Shown: positions 1 to 7,185 of the stretch, piece after piece
How positions within the stretch are numbered: the stretch's first letter is position 1
Layout: every line of letters starts with the position of its first letter
Source of the DNA: Myxococcales bacterium
GTDB lineage: Bacteria > Myxococcota_A > Polyangia > Polyangiales > Houyiibacteriaceae
Direction: 5' to 3'
NCBI GenBank assembly: GCA_020354595.1
Contig: CP070650.1
Location: 2,426,855-2,441,170 of the forward strand
DNA length: 14,316 nucleotides
Translations under genes and position numbers: made by a program
Notes under the pieces: model-generated
The model's input: the letters and a program-made list of their open reading frames with translations, nothing else
Database searches by the model: none
What the model was told of the DNA's origin: nothing

Positions 1-674
1 AGGCGACCGGTCTGCCGAGACAAGCGATCCACTTCTACATCCAACAGGGGCTCTTGCCCGCAGGGCGCAAGACCGGCCGTAACATGGCTTGGTATACCGA
101 CGAGCACATCGAACGGTTGCGTCTGATCAAGAAGCTTCAGCACGAGCAGTTCTTGCCCTTGAAGGCGATCAAGGCGCTCTTCGACGGTGAAGACGGCGTG
201 TTCTCCCCTCGTCAACACACTTTTCTCGCGGGTGTGAAGGAGCACGTCGCAGAGTCGCTCAAGACGAGCGACGACCGGAGCCCCACGCTCACCCCCCAGG
301 AAATCCAGGAGAAGACCGGAGTTCCCGCCGAGGATGTCGAGCAGGCCTTCGAGCTCGGCTTGGTAGGCGGCGCTCGGTCTGACGGCCGGCTCCGAATCGC
401 GGCCGCGGATGTTTGGATCTTCGAGGTGTTCGGCAAGGTCCGCGCCCTTGGATTCACACCCAAGCTCGGCTTTCGGGTCGAGGACATGGCGCTCTATCAG
501 GACGCCATCACCAAGCTCCTCCACGAGGAGGTCCGATTGGTCTCTTCGCGACTTTCCGAGCTGCCGCCCGAAAAGGTCGCTATGATGATCGAGGAAGTCG
601 TTCCAATCCTCGATCACTACATCATGCGTTTACATTCCACGAAGATTCGAGAATTCTTCGCCAACGTGCTCTAA
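1..674 (+). CDS. MerR-family regulator with two tandem HTH units (5' end outside window)
   Basis: The reading frame is open from base 3 and its start lies before the window; the TTG at 54 is internal because the residues before it (ATGLPRQAIHFYIQQGLLP) are the core of a MerR helix-turn-helix. Counting from base 3, 223 residues are visible. The first MerR unit covers about residues 1-60 (TGLPRQAIHFY, then YTDEHIERLRLIKKLQ). A second MerR-like winged-helix unit covers about 98-151: TPQEIQEKTGVPAEDV, ELGLVGG, a wing-like SDGRLRIAAADV and ALGF. The C-terminal 155-223 is predicted helical (ELPPEKVAMMIEEVVPILDH) and could dimerise or sense a ligand. No Cys cluster for metal or redox sensing is visible. 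The stop is 14 nt before the di-iron protein gene, so the two probably form one transcript. MerR membership is well supported; ligand and targets are unknown. Confidence 0.88.
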   Translation, partial: ATGLPRQAIHFYIQQGLLPAGRKTGRNMAWYTDEHIERLRLIKKLQHEQFLPLKAIKALFDGEDGVFSPRQHTFLAGVKEHVAESLKTSDDRSPTLTPQEIQEKTGVPAEDVEQAFELGLVGGARSDGRLRIAAADVWIFEVFGKVRALGFTPKLGFRVEDMALYQDAITKLLHEEVRLVSSRLSELPPEKVAMMIEEVVPILDHYIMRLHSTKIREFFANVL

Positions 675-680
675 GGAAGG
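673..680 (+). promoter_or_regulatory. Strong ribosome binding site AAGGAAGG
   Basis: This purine-rich Shine-Dalgarno sequence overlaps the MerR stop codon (TAA, 672-674) and lies 8 nt before the ATG at 689. It fixes the start of the di-iron protein and argues against the much earlier in-frame start at 413, which would lie wholly inside the MerR gene. Confidence 0.75.
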
Positions 681-688
681 AACTGACC

Positions 689-1870
689 ATGCTCAGTGAC
701 AAAGTCCTCGACAATCTCCCCCACGAAGTTCGCCGTCGCGTCGAGCCGTATCTCGAGGCCATCCACCTGATGACGCAAACCAACAACGCGAAGGTGTTGC
801 GTTCGATGGCGCCCTCGGGCGTTCGCGGGTTGATCCTTCAGCGCGGCAAGCAGGGCGTCCCGACGACGATGCCGTCGAATCATCGGGTGTACTTCGACTG
901 GACGTACCCGAACGACCAGCCCGAGATGCGGGAGCTCTATCAGCGCGCCAAGGAAGGGCAATGGAACGGCGACGACCTTCCGTGGCACATCGACGTCGAT
1001 CCGGAGAATCCGGAAAAGCCGATCATTCCACCGAAGTTCATGGATTACGATGCGCTGCGCGCGAGAGGTATCCGGCTCACCGACCTCGAGGAGCGGCGGC
1101 TCAACGCGAGTGTGGCATCGTGGATGCTGAGCCAATTCCTTCATGGTGAGCAGGGCGCACTCTTCGCCGCAGCGCAGGTGACCGAGGCTGTCCAGTTCTT
1201 CGATGGCAAGCTCTACGGCGCAACCCAAGTCGTCGACGAGGGGCGGCACGTCGAGGTGTTCCACCGCTACCTCGATACCAAGCTCAACAAGCTCTACCAG
1301 ATCAACGACAACCTCTTCGTCATCATCGACGCGCTCATTCAGGACTCCCGCTGGGACGTGAAGTTCCTCGGGATGCAGATCATGGTCGAGGGGTTGGCGC
1401 TGGGCGCGTTTGGAACCCTCTATCAGATGACGGGTGAGCCCGTGCTGAAGGAGCTCCTCAAGATGGTGATCCAAGACGAAGCGCGGCACGTGCACTATGG
1501 CGTCCTCGCGCTTCGGGACCACATCCGTCACGAGCTCAGCGACGCGGAGCGCCGGGAGCGCGAGGATTGGGCGTTCGAGGTCGCGCTCCTGATGCGCAAC
1601 CGCTTCCTGTCGTTCGAGGTGTACGAGGAATGGTTCGAACACAAGCTCACCCGCAAGGAATGGGCTCAGTTCGTGACCGATTCCCCGGGTTTTGCGCTCT
1701 TCCGCCAGGTCATGTTCAAGCGGCTCGTGCCGAATCTTCGCGAGATCGGGCTCATGAGCGACCGAATCAAGCCCCACTATCAGCGGGCGGGCCTCATGGA
1801 GTACTACGAGGGCGCGTCGGCGACCCAGTTGACCGGCGACATGCTCATCGCGGACCTCGACGCCGCTTGA
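689..1870 (+). CDS. Ferritin-like di-iron protein, putative oxygenase or oxidase
   Basis: This is a 393-residue, largely helical, soluble protein with the carboxylate-bridged di-iron signature. The visible ligand set is E154, E184/H187 (VVDEGRH), E234 and E264/H267 (IQDEARH). Both halves show the same spacing, Glu-X29-Glu-X2-His, repeated 80 residues apart. This is the arrangement of ferritin-like di-iron oxygenases such as ribonucleotide reductase R2, bacterial multicomponent monooxygenases and AurF-type N-oxygenases. I therefore infer an O2-activating enzyme acting on an unknown substrate. No signal peptide or membrane segment is seen. No reductase, ferredoxin or effector gene sits next to it in the window. 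It follows the tandem-HTH MerR gene with a 14-nt gap and a good ribosome binding site, so that regulator probably controls it. It converges with the acyl-CoA carboxylase alpha gene, with 7 nt between the stops. Fold and metal site are confident; the reaction is not known. Confidence 0.85.
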   Translation: MLSDKVLDNLPHEVRRRVEPYLEAIHLMTQTNNAKVLRSMAPSGVRGLILQRGKQGVPTTMPSNHRVYFDWTYPNDQPEMRELYQRAKEGQWNGDDLPWHIDVDPENPEKPIIPPKFMDYDALRARGIRLTDLEERRLNASVASWMLSQFLHGEQGALFAAAQVTEAVQFFDGKLYGATQVVDEGRHVEVFHRYLDTKLNKLYQINDNLFVIIDALIQDSRWDVKFLGMQIMVEGLALGAFGTLYQMTGEPVLKELLKMVIQDEARHVHYGVLALRDHIRHELSDAERREREDWAFEVALLMRNRFLSFEVYEEWFEHKLTRKEWAQFVTDSPGFALFRQVMFKRLVPNLREIGLMSDRIKPHYQRAGLMEYYEGASATQLTGDMLIADLDAA

Positions 1871-1876
1871 ACGGCG
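1861..1876. other. Short GC hairpin between convergent genes
   Basis: CGCCG (1861-1865) pairs perfectly with CGGCG (1872-1876) around a six-base loop that contains the di-iron gene's stop codon. It lies where two convergent genes end 7 nt apart and might help end transcripts from both sides, but there is no U-run on either side and 5-bp GC stems arise often by chance in such DNA. Confidence 0.25.
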
Positions 1877-1877
1877 C

Positions 1878-3857
1878 TCACGGCTGCTCGACGACAGCTA
1901 GCAGCGCGTCGGCGTCGACTTGGTCGCCCGCCGAGACGCCGAGCAATGCGACGGTTCCGTCGTGGGGAGCCGTGACCGTGTGCTCCATCTTCATCGCCTC
2001 CATGATGAGGAGCACCTGACCACCCTGCACCGAGTCACCCTCCCCGACACGGAGCTCGATCACCTTGCCCGGCATGGGCGCCACGCATCCGCCCGCAGGG
2101 ATGGCAAGCGTCTTGTCCGGAAAACGAGGCTTGCGGACCAACCCGACGTTGAAGCTCGGGCTGTGCACGAACACGCGGTCGCCATCGAAGGTAACGCGAG
2201 CGCCTTGCCGGTGCGCGCCGTCTTCGAACACGAGGTTCGGCGACTTCCAGGAAACGATGCGGATCGAGCGTTCGTCCTCTCCTACCCAGACGGTGAAGCA
2301 ATCGTCGCCGAGGTGCCTGTATTCGACCCGAACGTCGCGGTCGCCCGCCGCGTACTCGACCCACTGCGGAGTATGGTAGTTGTTGCGCCAACCCGACGGC
2401 ACCTCGGGCACGAGGACGCGGTCGCGAGCGCGCCGCTGCTGCTCGGCGAGCGCCGCGACGATCGCCGCGCGTTTCTCCTCGGCCTCTGCGGCGGCATCGA
2501 GAAGACCGTCTTGCATGTGCCGGTCGATGAAATGAGTGTCGATCTCCCCGGCAATGAAGGCGGGGTGGTCGAGAACCCGAAGGAGGAAGTCCCGATTGGT
2601 CTGGAGCCCCTGCACGCTCAGCGACCGCAACGCGCGCCGCATGCGCTGAAGCGCCATGTCACGACTTTCCCCGGAGGTGATGATCTTGGCCAGCATCGGG
2701 TCGTAGTGGATGCCGACCTCACTGCCTGTCTCGACTCCGCTGTCGACCCGAAGACCTTCGACCGCGGGGAGATGCCAATCGGCCACCGTTCCGCTCTGTG
2801 GAAGAAAACCGGCCGCCGGGTCTTCGGCGTAGAGGCGTACCTCGATGGCAGCGCCATCGAAGCGGACCGCTTCTTGGGAGGTGCGAAGCGCCTCGCCCTG
2901 GGCGACCCTGATCTGTTCCTCGACGAGATCCAGTCCGGTGAGGCACTCCGTCACGGGGTGCTCGACCTGCAAGCGAGTGTTCACCTCGAGGAAGTAGAAG
3001 CTTCGATCGGGCGCCAAGATGAACTCGACGGTGACGGCGTTCTGGTAGCCGATCGCTTTGCCACACCGGACCGCCGCCTCCCCCATCTGGTTGCGGAGCG
3101 CCGTGTCGAGCGCGGGCGATGGCGCCTCTTCGATGATCTTTTGATGCCGCCGCTGAATCGAGCACTCGCGCTCGTTCAGATGAATCAGGTTTCCGTGACC
3201 GTCTCCGAGAATCTGGATTTCGACGTGACGCGGGTCGTCGATGTACTTCTCGACCAGGAGCGTCCCGTCACCGAAGGAGCTCTGGCCCTCGCGCGCCGCC
3301 GAGGAGATCGCGTCCGCGAGACCCGACTCCTCGCGCACGAGCTTCATGCCTTTGCCCCCACCGCCGGCGCTGGCCTTGAGGAGCACTGGGAAGCCGACCT
3401 CGATCGCCTCTTTGGCGAGGACCTCGGGATCTTGATTGGCGCCGTCGTACCCCGGGATCACCGGCACGCCCGCCTTCGCGACCAAGGCTTTGGCTTCGCG
3501 TTTGGAGCCCATGGCCCGAATCGCGTCTGCAGTCGGTCCGATGAAGATCACGCCCGCCTGCAGGCAAGCGTCCGCAAAGGCAGCGTTCTCGGCGAGGAAT
3601 CCGTAGCCGGGATGAATTGCGTCGCTTCCCGTGAGCGCCGCGGCTTCGAGAATCTTGTCGATGCGGAGATAGCTCTCGGTGCTCGGGGCCGGTCCCAGGC
3701 GGACCGCCTCATCCGCTTCGGCGACGAACGGCATGCCGGCGTCGGCGTCCGAGTACACGGCCACGGTGGAAATCCCCATCTTGCGGCAGGTCCGCATGAT
3801 ACGGCGCGCGATCTCGCCCCGGTTGGCGATCAGGATCTTTTGAATCGTCTTTTGCAA
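1878..3857 (-). CDS. Biotin-dependent acyl-CoA carboxylase alpha subunit (biotin carboxylase + biotin carrier)
   Basis: The 659-residue protein carries biotin carboxylase in the N-terminal ~450 residues: the biotin-carboxylase N domain opens with KILIANRGEIA, the ATP-grasp glycine loop KASAGGGGKGM is at 161-171, and the catalytic EVNTRLQVEHPVTE is at 291-304. A linker/BT-like region follows (about 460-590), then a biotinyl carrier domain with the motif EAMKMEH, in which K623 is the expected biotinylation site. The enzyme carboxylates biotin with ATP and bicarbonate and hands CO2 to the beta subunit encoded just upstream. Length and layout match methylcrotonyl-, geranyl- and related acyl-CoA carboxylase alpha subunits. 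The start chosen is a TTG at 3857, ten nt after AAGGAG; a longer frame beginning at 3938 would overlap the beta gene by 67 nt and adds residues not typical of the family. Substrate remains open: leucine catabolism (MCC) is the commonest role of this layout. Confidence 0.92.
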   Translation of the reverse strand: MQKTIQKILIANRGEIARRIMRTCRKMGISTVAVYSDADAGMPFVAEADEAVRLGPAPSTESYLRIDKILEAAALTGSDAIHPGYGFLAENAAFADACLQAGVIFIGPTADAIRAMGSKREAKALVAKAGVPVIPGYDGANQDPEVLAKEAIEVGFPVLLKASAGGGGKGMKLVREESGLADAISSAAREGQSSFGDGTLLVEKYIDDPRHVEIQILGDGHGNLIHLNERECSIQRRHQKIIEEAPSPALDTALRNQMGEAAVRCGKAIGYQNAVTVEFILAPDRSFYFLEVNTRLQVEHPVTECLTGLDLVEEQIRVAQGEALRTSQEAVRFDGAAIEVRLYAEDPAAGFLPQSGTVADWHLPAVEGLRVDSGVETGSEVGIHYDPMLAKIITSGESRDMALQRMRRALRSLSVQGLQTNRDFLLRVLDHPAFIAGEIDTHFIDRHMQDGLLDAAAEAEEKRAAIVAALAEQQRRARDRVLVPEVPSGWRNNYHTPQWVEYAAGDRDVRVEYRHLGDDCFTVWVGEDERSIRIVSWKSPNLVFEDGAHRQGARVTFDGDRVFVHSPSFNVGLVRKPRFPDKTLAIPAGGCVAPMPGKVIELRVGEGDSVQGGQVLLIMEAMKMEHTVTAPHDGTVALLGVSAGDQVDADALLAVVEQP

Positions 3858-3867
3858 CGCCCGCTTG

Positions 3868-3873
3868 CTCCTT
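3868..3873 (-). promoter_or_regulatory. Ribosome binding site AAGGAG inside upstream stop codon
   Basis: On the minus strand AAGGAG begins within the TAA stop of the beta-subunit gene and lies 10 nt before a TTG start. It supports the unusual TTG start of the alpha subunit and suggests translational coupling of the two subunits. Confidence 0.6.
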
Positions 3874-5488
3874 AGTGTCGAAAGACACCCCATGAGGTGG
3901 TCCCCTCCACGGGGGCGTTGTACGCGGCCGAAAGGCAAATCGCGATTACGGCGCGCGTATCGCGCGGGTCGATGATTCCATCATCCCAGAGCCTGGCGGT
4001 CGCGTAGAGCGCCGACGACTGATCTTCGATCATCTTCTCGGTCATCATCTTGGCGACCTGGAGCTTCTGTTCGTCGACCTCGGCGCCCTTCTTCGCCGCC
4101 GCGTCCCGTTGAATGATGTCGAGCACGCCGGCGAGCTGTTTGCCGCCCATGACCGCGATCTTGTGGTTCGGCCACGTGAAGAGAAAGCGTGGACAATAGG
4201 ACCGGCCGACCATCGCGTAGTTGCCGGCGCCGTAACTCGAGCCCGTCATGATGGTGATTTGCGGAACGGTGCTGTTGGAGACGGCGTTGATCATCTTGGC
4301 TCCGTGCTTGATGATCCCCCTCTGCTCGTACTGCTTGCCAACCATGAATCCAGTGGTGTTCTGGAGGTACACGAGAGGAACGCTCGTCTGGTTGCAGAGC
4401 TGGATGAACTGTGCGCCTTTGTTGGCGCTGTCACTGAAGATCGTTCCGTTGTTGGCCACGATCCCGACTGGATAGCCGTGGATGTGGGCCCAGCCACAGA
4501 GCATCGTCTTGCCCCACAACGGCTTGAACTCGCTGAACCGCGAGCCGTCGACGATGCGCGCAATGACCTCGCGTTGGTCGAACGGCACCCTGATGTCAGT
4601 AGACGCGATGCCGAGCAACTCTTCAGGGTCGTAGAGCGGCGCCTCGACCGGACGAGGCCGGAGCTTACCTTGCTTCTCCCATTCGAGATGCGCGACGATC
4701 TCCCTTCCGAGCCGGATCGCATCCATCTCGTCTTCGGCCATGTAGTCGGACACGCCGCTGATCGTCGAGTGCATCTCGGCGCCGCCTAGCTCTTCGTGAT
4801 CGGTGACCTCCCCGGTGGCCATCTTCACGAGGGGCGGGCCGGCGAGGTAAACCTGCGCCTGCTCCTTCACCATCACGACGTAGTCGCTCATCCCGGGCAT
4901 GTAGGCGCCGCCCGCCGTCGAGCTTCCGAACACGAGACAGATCGTCGGAATGCGGCGCTCCGAACGGCGCGTCAGGTGACGGAACCCAGCGCCGCCAGGT
5001 ACGAAGATCTGATCCTGCTTTGGCAGGTCGGCACCTGCGGACTCGATGCAGCTGATTCCCGGCAAGCGATTCTGCTCGCAGATCTCGGCGAGCCGTCCGG
5101 TCTTCAACATGCTGATCGGAGTGATCGCCCCGCCCTTCACGGTCGCTTCGCTGGCGACGAGAACGCACTCCACGCCGCTCACCACCCCAACGCCGCCGAC
5201 CACCGATGATCCGGTCACCTCGCCCTTCATTGCGTGCCCGGCAAGTGGCGCGATCTCGAGGAAGTAGCTGTCGCGATCGAGGAGCATCTCGATGCGTTGC
5301 CGCGGAAGAATGCGGCCTCGGCCGAGGTGCCGCTCGACATACTTCTCTCCGCCGCCGGCATTGGCCTTGCGGAGCGCGTCGTTCACCTCTTCGAGCTTCT
5401 CGAGGTTGCCGGAGCGGTTGGTTTCGAAGGCCTCGGACTTGGTATCGGCCTTCGACCGCATCACGGGATAGCTCTGCTCTTCGGACAT
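3872..5488 (-). CDS. Acyl-CoA carboxylase beta subunit (carboxyltransferase), MCC/AccD type
   Basis: The 538-residue protein has the two crotonase-fold carboxyltransferase halves of the beta subunit. The N-terminal half has [22 protein letters not shown] (about 45-66, split here only for description), [19 protein letters not shown] (187-205) and [11 protein letters not shown] (217-227). The C-terminal half has [11 protein letters not shown] (342-352), [11 protein letters not shown] (374-384), and [12 protein letters not shown] (415-426), the glycine-rich oxyanion segment. The C-terminus, [13 protein letters not shown] followed by GVFRH, is typical of methylcrotonyl-CoA carboxylase beta and its geranyl-CoA and actinobacterial AccD relatives. 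It transfers the carboxyl group from biotin to an acyl-CoA in the cytosol, as a partner of the alpha subunit 14 nt downstream. The ATG at 5488 is preceded only by a weak AGGA 10 nt away. The enzyme class is near certain; the acyl-CoA substrate (3-methylcrotonyl, geranyl or another) is not determinable by reading. No isovaleryl-CoA dehydrogenase or HMG-CoA lyase gene lies in the window to settle it. Confidence 0.92.
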   Translation of the reverse strand: MSEEQSYPVMRSKADTKSEAFETNRSGNLEKLEEVNDALRKANAGGGEKYVERHLGRGRILPRQRIEMLLDRDSYFLEIAPLAGHAMKGEVTGSSVVGGVGVVSGVECVLVASEATVKGGAITPISMLKTGRLAEICEQNRLPGISCIESAGADLPKQDQIFVPGGAGFRHLTRRSERRIPTICLVFGSSTAGGAYMPGMSDYVVMVKEQAQVYLAGPPLVKMATGEVTDHEELGGAEMHSTISGVSDYMAEDEMDAIRLGREIVAHLEWEKQGKLRPRPVEAPLYDPEELLGIASTDIRVPFDQREVIARIVDGSRFSEFKPLWGKTMLCGWAHIHGYPVGIVANNGTIFSDSANKGAQFIQLCNQTSVPLVYLQNTTGFMVGKQYEQRGIIKHGAKMINAVSNSTVPQITIMTGSSYGAGNYAMVGRSYCPRFLFTWPNHKIAVMGGKQLAGVLDIIQRDAAAKKGAEVDEQKLQVAKMMTEKMIEDQSSALYATARLWDDGIIDPRDTRAVIAICLSAAYNAPVEGTTSWGVFRH

Positions 5489-5668
5489 GCGGTGCGAATC
5501 CTAGAAGGTGTCCCCGAGAGGGAGCAACCCAAAAATGAATGAAGGTTCAATCACTCTAGGATAGCGGGCTCACAGGGTTTTTCGACCCAACGTGTCCACC
5601 TCGAGTGATGTTCCGTTCACAGTAAAACTAAATTTTTTTGATCATATGGTTGCTAATTTTCCAGCCTA

Positions 5669-5678
5669 GTGGTACCAC
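5669..5678. promoter_or_regulatory. Perfect 10-bp palindrome GTGGTACCAC, possible operator
   Basis: The site is a perfect palindrome with its edge 27 nt before the sigma factor's ATG, just downstream of the AT-rich stretch. Its position would suit a dimeric repressor acting on the sigma gene. No second copy was noticed in the region, so the assignment rests on symmetry and position only. Confidence 0.25.
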
Positions 5679-5693
5679 ACGCTTAGGGAGCAC

Positions 5694-5697
5694 GGAG
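5694..5697 (+). promoter_or_regulatory. Ribosome binding site GGAG for sigma factor gene
   Basis: GGAG lies 8 nt before the ATG at 5706 and supports that start. A second, more distant AGGGAG at 5685-5690 is too far away to be the main site. Confidence 0.55.
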
Positions 5698-5705
5698 AAC
5701 TAGCA

Positions 5706-7049
5706 ATGCCAGCAGAAAAGTCCAGCAAAACCGCAATGATCAACGAAGTCATCGAATCCGTGAAGGCACGCGGGTGGATCACCTACGACGAAGCCTCGGA
5801 GGTCATTGCGAACATCGGCGCGACCCCGGGAACGGTTCGTCGGTTCCTTCGGCGGATCGAAGCCGCCGGCGTGGAGGTCACGGTCAAGCCCGGCCGCAAT
5901 CGCAGAGCCGGTCAGCGGCGCACGACGAAGCAAGCGGAGAAGACCAACGTGCTCAGCGCGGAGCCCGTCCAGACCTATCTCGATTGGATGGGTGCTGTGA
6001 GCTTGCTCACCCGTGAAGGCGAGGTCGAGCTCGCGCGGCAGATCGAGCGCGGGCGCCAGACGATCTACGACGCAGTGCTCGAGCACAAGCTGCACCTCGA
6101 CCAGATCGCAGAAATACGCGAGCGGGTGTCAGAAGGTGAGCTCGCGATTCGCGAGGCAGCGATCGAGCCAGCGTTCGAGGCAATTCTGTGCGCGCTCGAA
6201 TCGTACGTGGAATCGTGCGACGAGGGTTCGGCTGCCCGAAAGAAGGCGGAAGCGGATTCGGGCCTGACCGCCAACAAGCTTCGCAAGCTACACGAGGTCG
6301 TGTCGGTCGCACACGCGGACGTCGAGCGCGCGAAGTCGGAAATGGTCGAAGCGAACCTTCGTTTGGTCGTCGCTATCGCCAAGAAGTACCTCAAGCGCGG
6401 CCTTCCCTTCATGGACCTGATTCAGGAAGGCAACATGGGCCTCATGCGCGCGATCGACAAGTTCGACTATCGCCGCGGCTATAAGCTCTCGACCTATGCG
6501 TCATGGTGGATTCGCCAGTCGATGGCACGCGCAACGACCGACCAGGCCCGCACGATCCGGATTCCGGTTCACGCCTGCGAGCTGCTGACCAAGGTCACCG
6601 GCATGACGCGCAAGCTCACCGGCGAATTCGGCCGCGAGCCGACAGCGGCTGAAATCGCAACACGAATGAAGCTTCCGACCGACCAGGTCGCCAACCTACT
6701 GATGATCTCGCGCGACACCGTGTCGCTTGAAATGCCGGTCGGAAACGACGGCAACAGCGAGCTGCGAGACCTGATCTCCGACGACGAGGCCGGCACGCCG
6801 ATGGATTCGGTCATCGGCGAGGATCTCTCGAAGTCGGTGATGCGAGCCCTCGAAACACTCAACCCGCGCGAGCAACGAATCATCCGCATGCGCTTCGGCA
6901 TCGGCGAAAAAGAATCGCACACCCTGGCGGAAATCGGCCGAGAGTTCGGCCTCAGCCGCGAGCGGATTCGGCAGCTCCAGGCATTGGCGCTGAGGAAGCT
7001 CAGGAGTGTGCATGGGGATGCGGCGTTGAAGCAGTTCGTAGGCGCTTAG
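5706..7049 (+). CDS. RNA polymerase sigma factor, RpoD/RpoS-type sigma-70
   Basis: The 447-residue protein directs RNA polymerase to promoters. Visible regions: a region 1.1-like start (about 8-60), region 1.2 (82-117, [20 protein letters not shown]), a non-conserved helical insert (about 118-205), region 2 (213-283) with the -10-melting segment [13 protein letters not shown], region 3 (about 293-370; [13 protein letters not shown]) and region 4 (378-434) with the -35 [12 protein letters not shown]. It is shorter than most primary sigmas of 600 residues or more, mainly through a small insert. Compared with E. coli sigma-70, the -10-reading glutamine Q437 is kept (Q271) but the T440 position is Ala (A274), and in region 4.2 the E591 and K593 positions are Gln and Leu ([12 protein letters not shown]). 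It could be the housekeeping factor or, more likely in my reading, a group 2 stationary-phase or stress factor. It stands alone between a divergent operon and a convergent one. Confidence 0.9.
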   Translation: MPAEKSSKTAMINEVIESVKARGWITYDEASEVIANIGATPGTVRRFLRRIEAAGVEVTVKPGRNRRAGQRRTTKQAEKTNVLSAEPVQTYLDWMGAVSLLTREGEVELARQIERGRQTIYDAVLEHKLHLDQIAEIRERVSEGELAIREAAIEPAFEAILCALESYVESCDEGSAARKKAEADSGLTANKLRKLHEVVSVAHADVERAKSEMVEANLRLVVAIAKKYLKRGLPFMDLIQEGNMGLMRAIDKFDYRRGYKLSTYASWWIRQSMARATTDQARTIRIPVHACELLTKVTGMTRKLTGEFGREPTAAEIATRMKLPTDQVANLLMISRDTVSLEMPVGNDGNSELRDLISDDEAGTPMDSVIGEDLSKSVMRALETLNPREQRIIRMRFGIGEKESHTLAEIGREFGLSRERIRQLQALALRKLRSVHGDAALKQFVGA

Positions 7050-7114
7050 CAGCGTCAGCGTCAGCGTCAGCGTCAGCGTCAGCGTCAGCGTCAGCGTCAG
7101 CGTCAGCGTCAGCG
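7048..7114 (+). repeat. Hexanucleotide tandem repeat (AGCGTC)n
   Basis: Ten perfect, uninterrupted copies of AGCGTC run from 7051 to 7110. A partial AGCG follows (7111-7114), and an AGC that overlaps the sigma stop codon precedes (7048-7050). No copy carries a substitution, which suggests recent expansion by slippage. It lies in the convergent gap between the sigma factor gene and the PHA-system gene, so it is noncoding unless the TAG is read through. In that case the in-frame codons are CAG CGT, giving a Gln-Arg dipeptide repeat. Confidence 0.95.
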
Positions 7115-7151
7115 AAACGTGGGTTTTCGCGGTATGGTCTGCAAGTCCCTG

Positions 7152-7165
7152 GAACCACTTGGTTC
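7152..7165. terminator. Possible hairpin in convergent gap
   Basis: GAACCA (7152-7157) pairs with TGGTTC (7160-7165) over a two-base gap, and flanking CCC and GGG could extend it past a small internal mismatch. It lies between the ends of the sigma gene and the facing PHA-system gene, a natural place for a bidirectional terminator. There is no clear T-run on either side and the two-base loop is too tight unless the inner pair opens, so this is tentative. Confidence 0.25.
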
Positions 7166-7185
7166 ACTGGGGGTGAGCGTGTCCC

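Larger units (their letters stand above)
5489..5705. promoter_or_regulatory. Divergent intergenic region: carboxylase operon / sigma factor
   Basis: These 217 nt separate two divergent transcription units and must hold both promoters. The stretch from about 5620 to 5660 is strikingly AT-rich against the GC-rich genes around it, with a seven-base T-run (5633-5639) and TGATCATATGG. A plus-strand -35-like TTCACA (5616-5621) and TTGATC (5638-5643) are visible, but I cannot pair either convincingly with a -10 hexamer at 16-18 nt, so no exact promoter is claimed. A 10-bp palindrome lies at 5669-5678. Confidence 0.5.

Noticed and set aside
413..688. N-terminal extension of the di-iron protein
   Set aside because: It lies inside the MerR gene in another frame, and the ATG at 689 has a strong ribosome binding site.
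671..1777. 368-codon minus-strand frame opposite the di-iron gene
   Set aside because: The plus-strand product has a complete di-iron signature and a strong ribosome binding site; the antisense product shows no motif.
1920..3875. Long open frame of 651 codons on the plus strand opposite the carboxylase alpha gene
   Set aside because: It mirrors a clear biotin carboxylase gene, its translation is Arg/His/Asp-rich with no recognisable domain, and GC-rich codon use commonly opens the antisense frame.
4109..4789. 226-codon plus-strand frame inside the carboxyltransferase gene
   Set aside because: It is antisense to conserved carboxyltransferase motifs and has no ribosome binding site or recognisable domain.
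7048..7114. CRISPR array or rRNA/tRNA-like structure
   Set aside because: The unit is six bases with no spacers and no variation; it is a simple tandem repeat.
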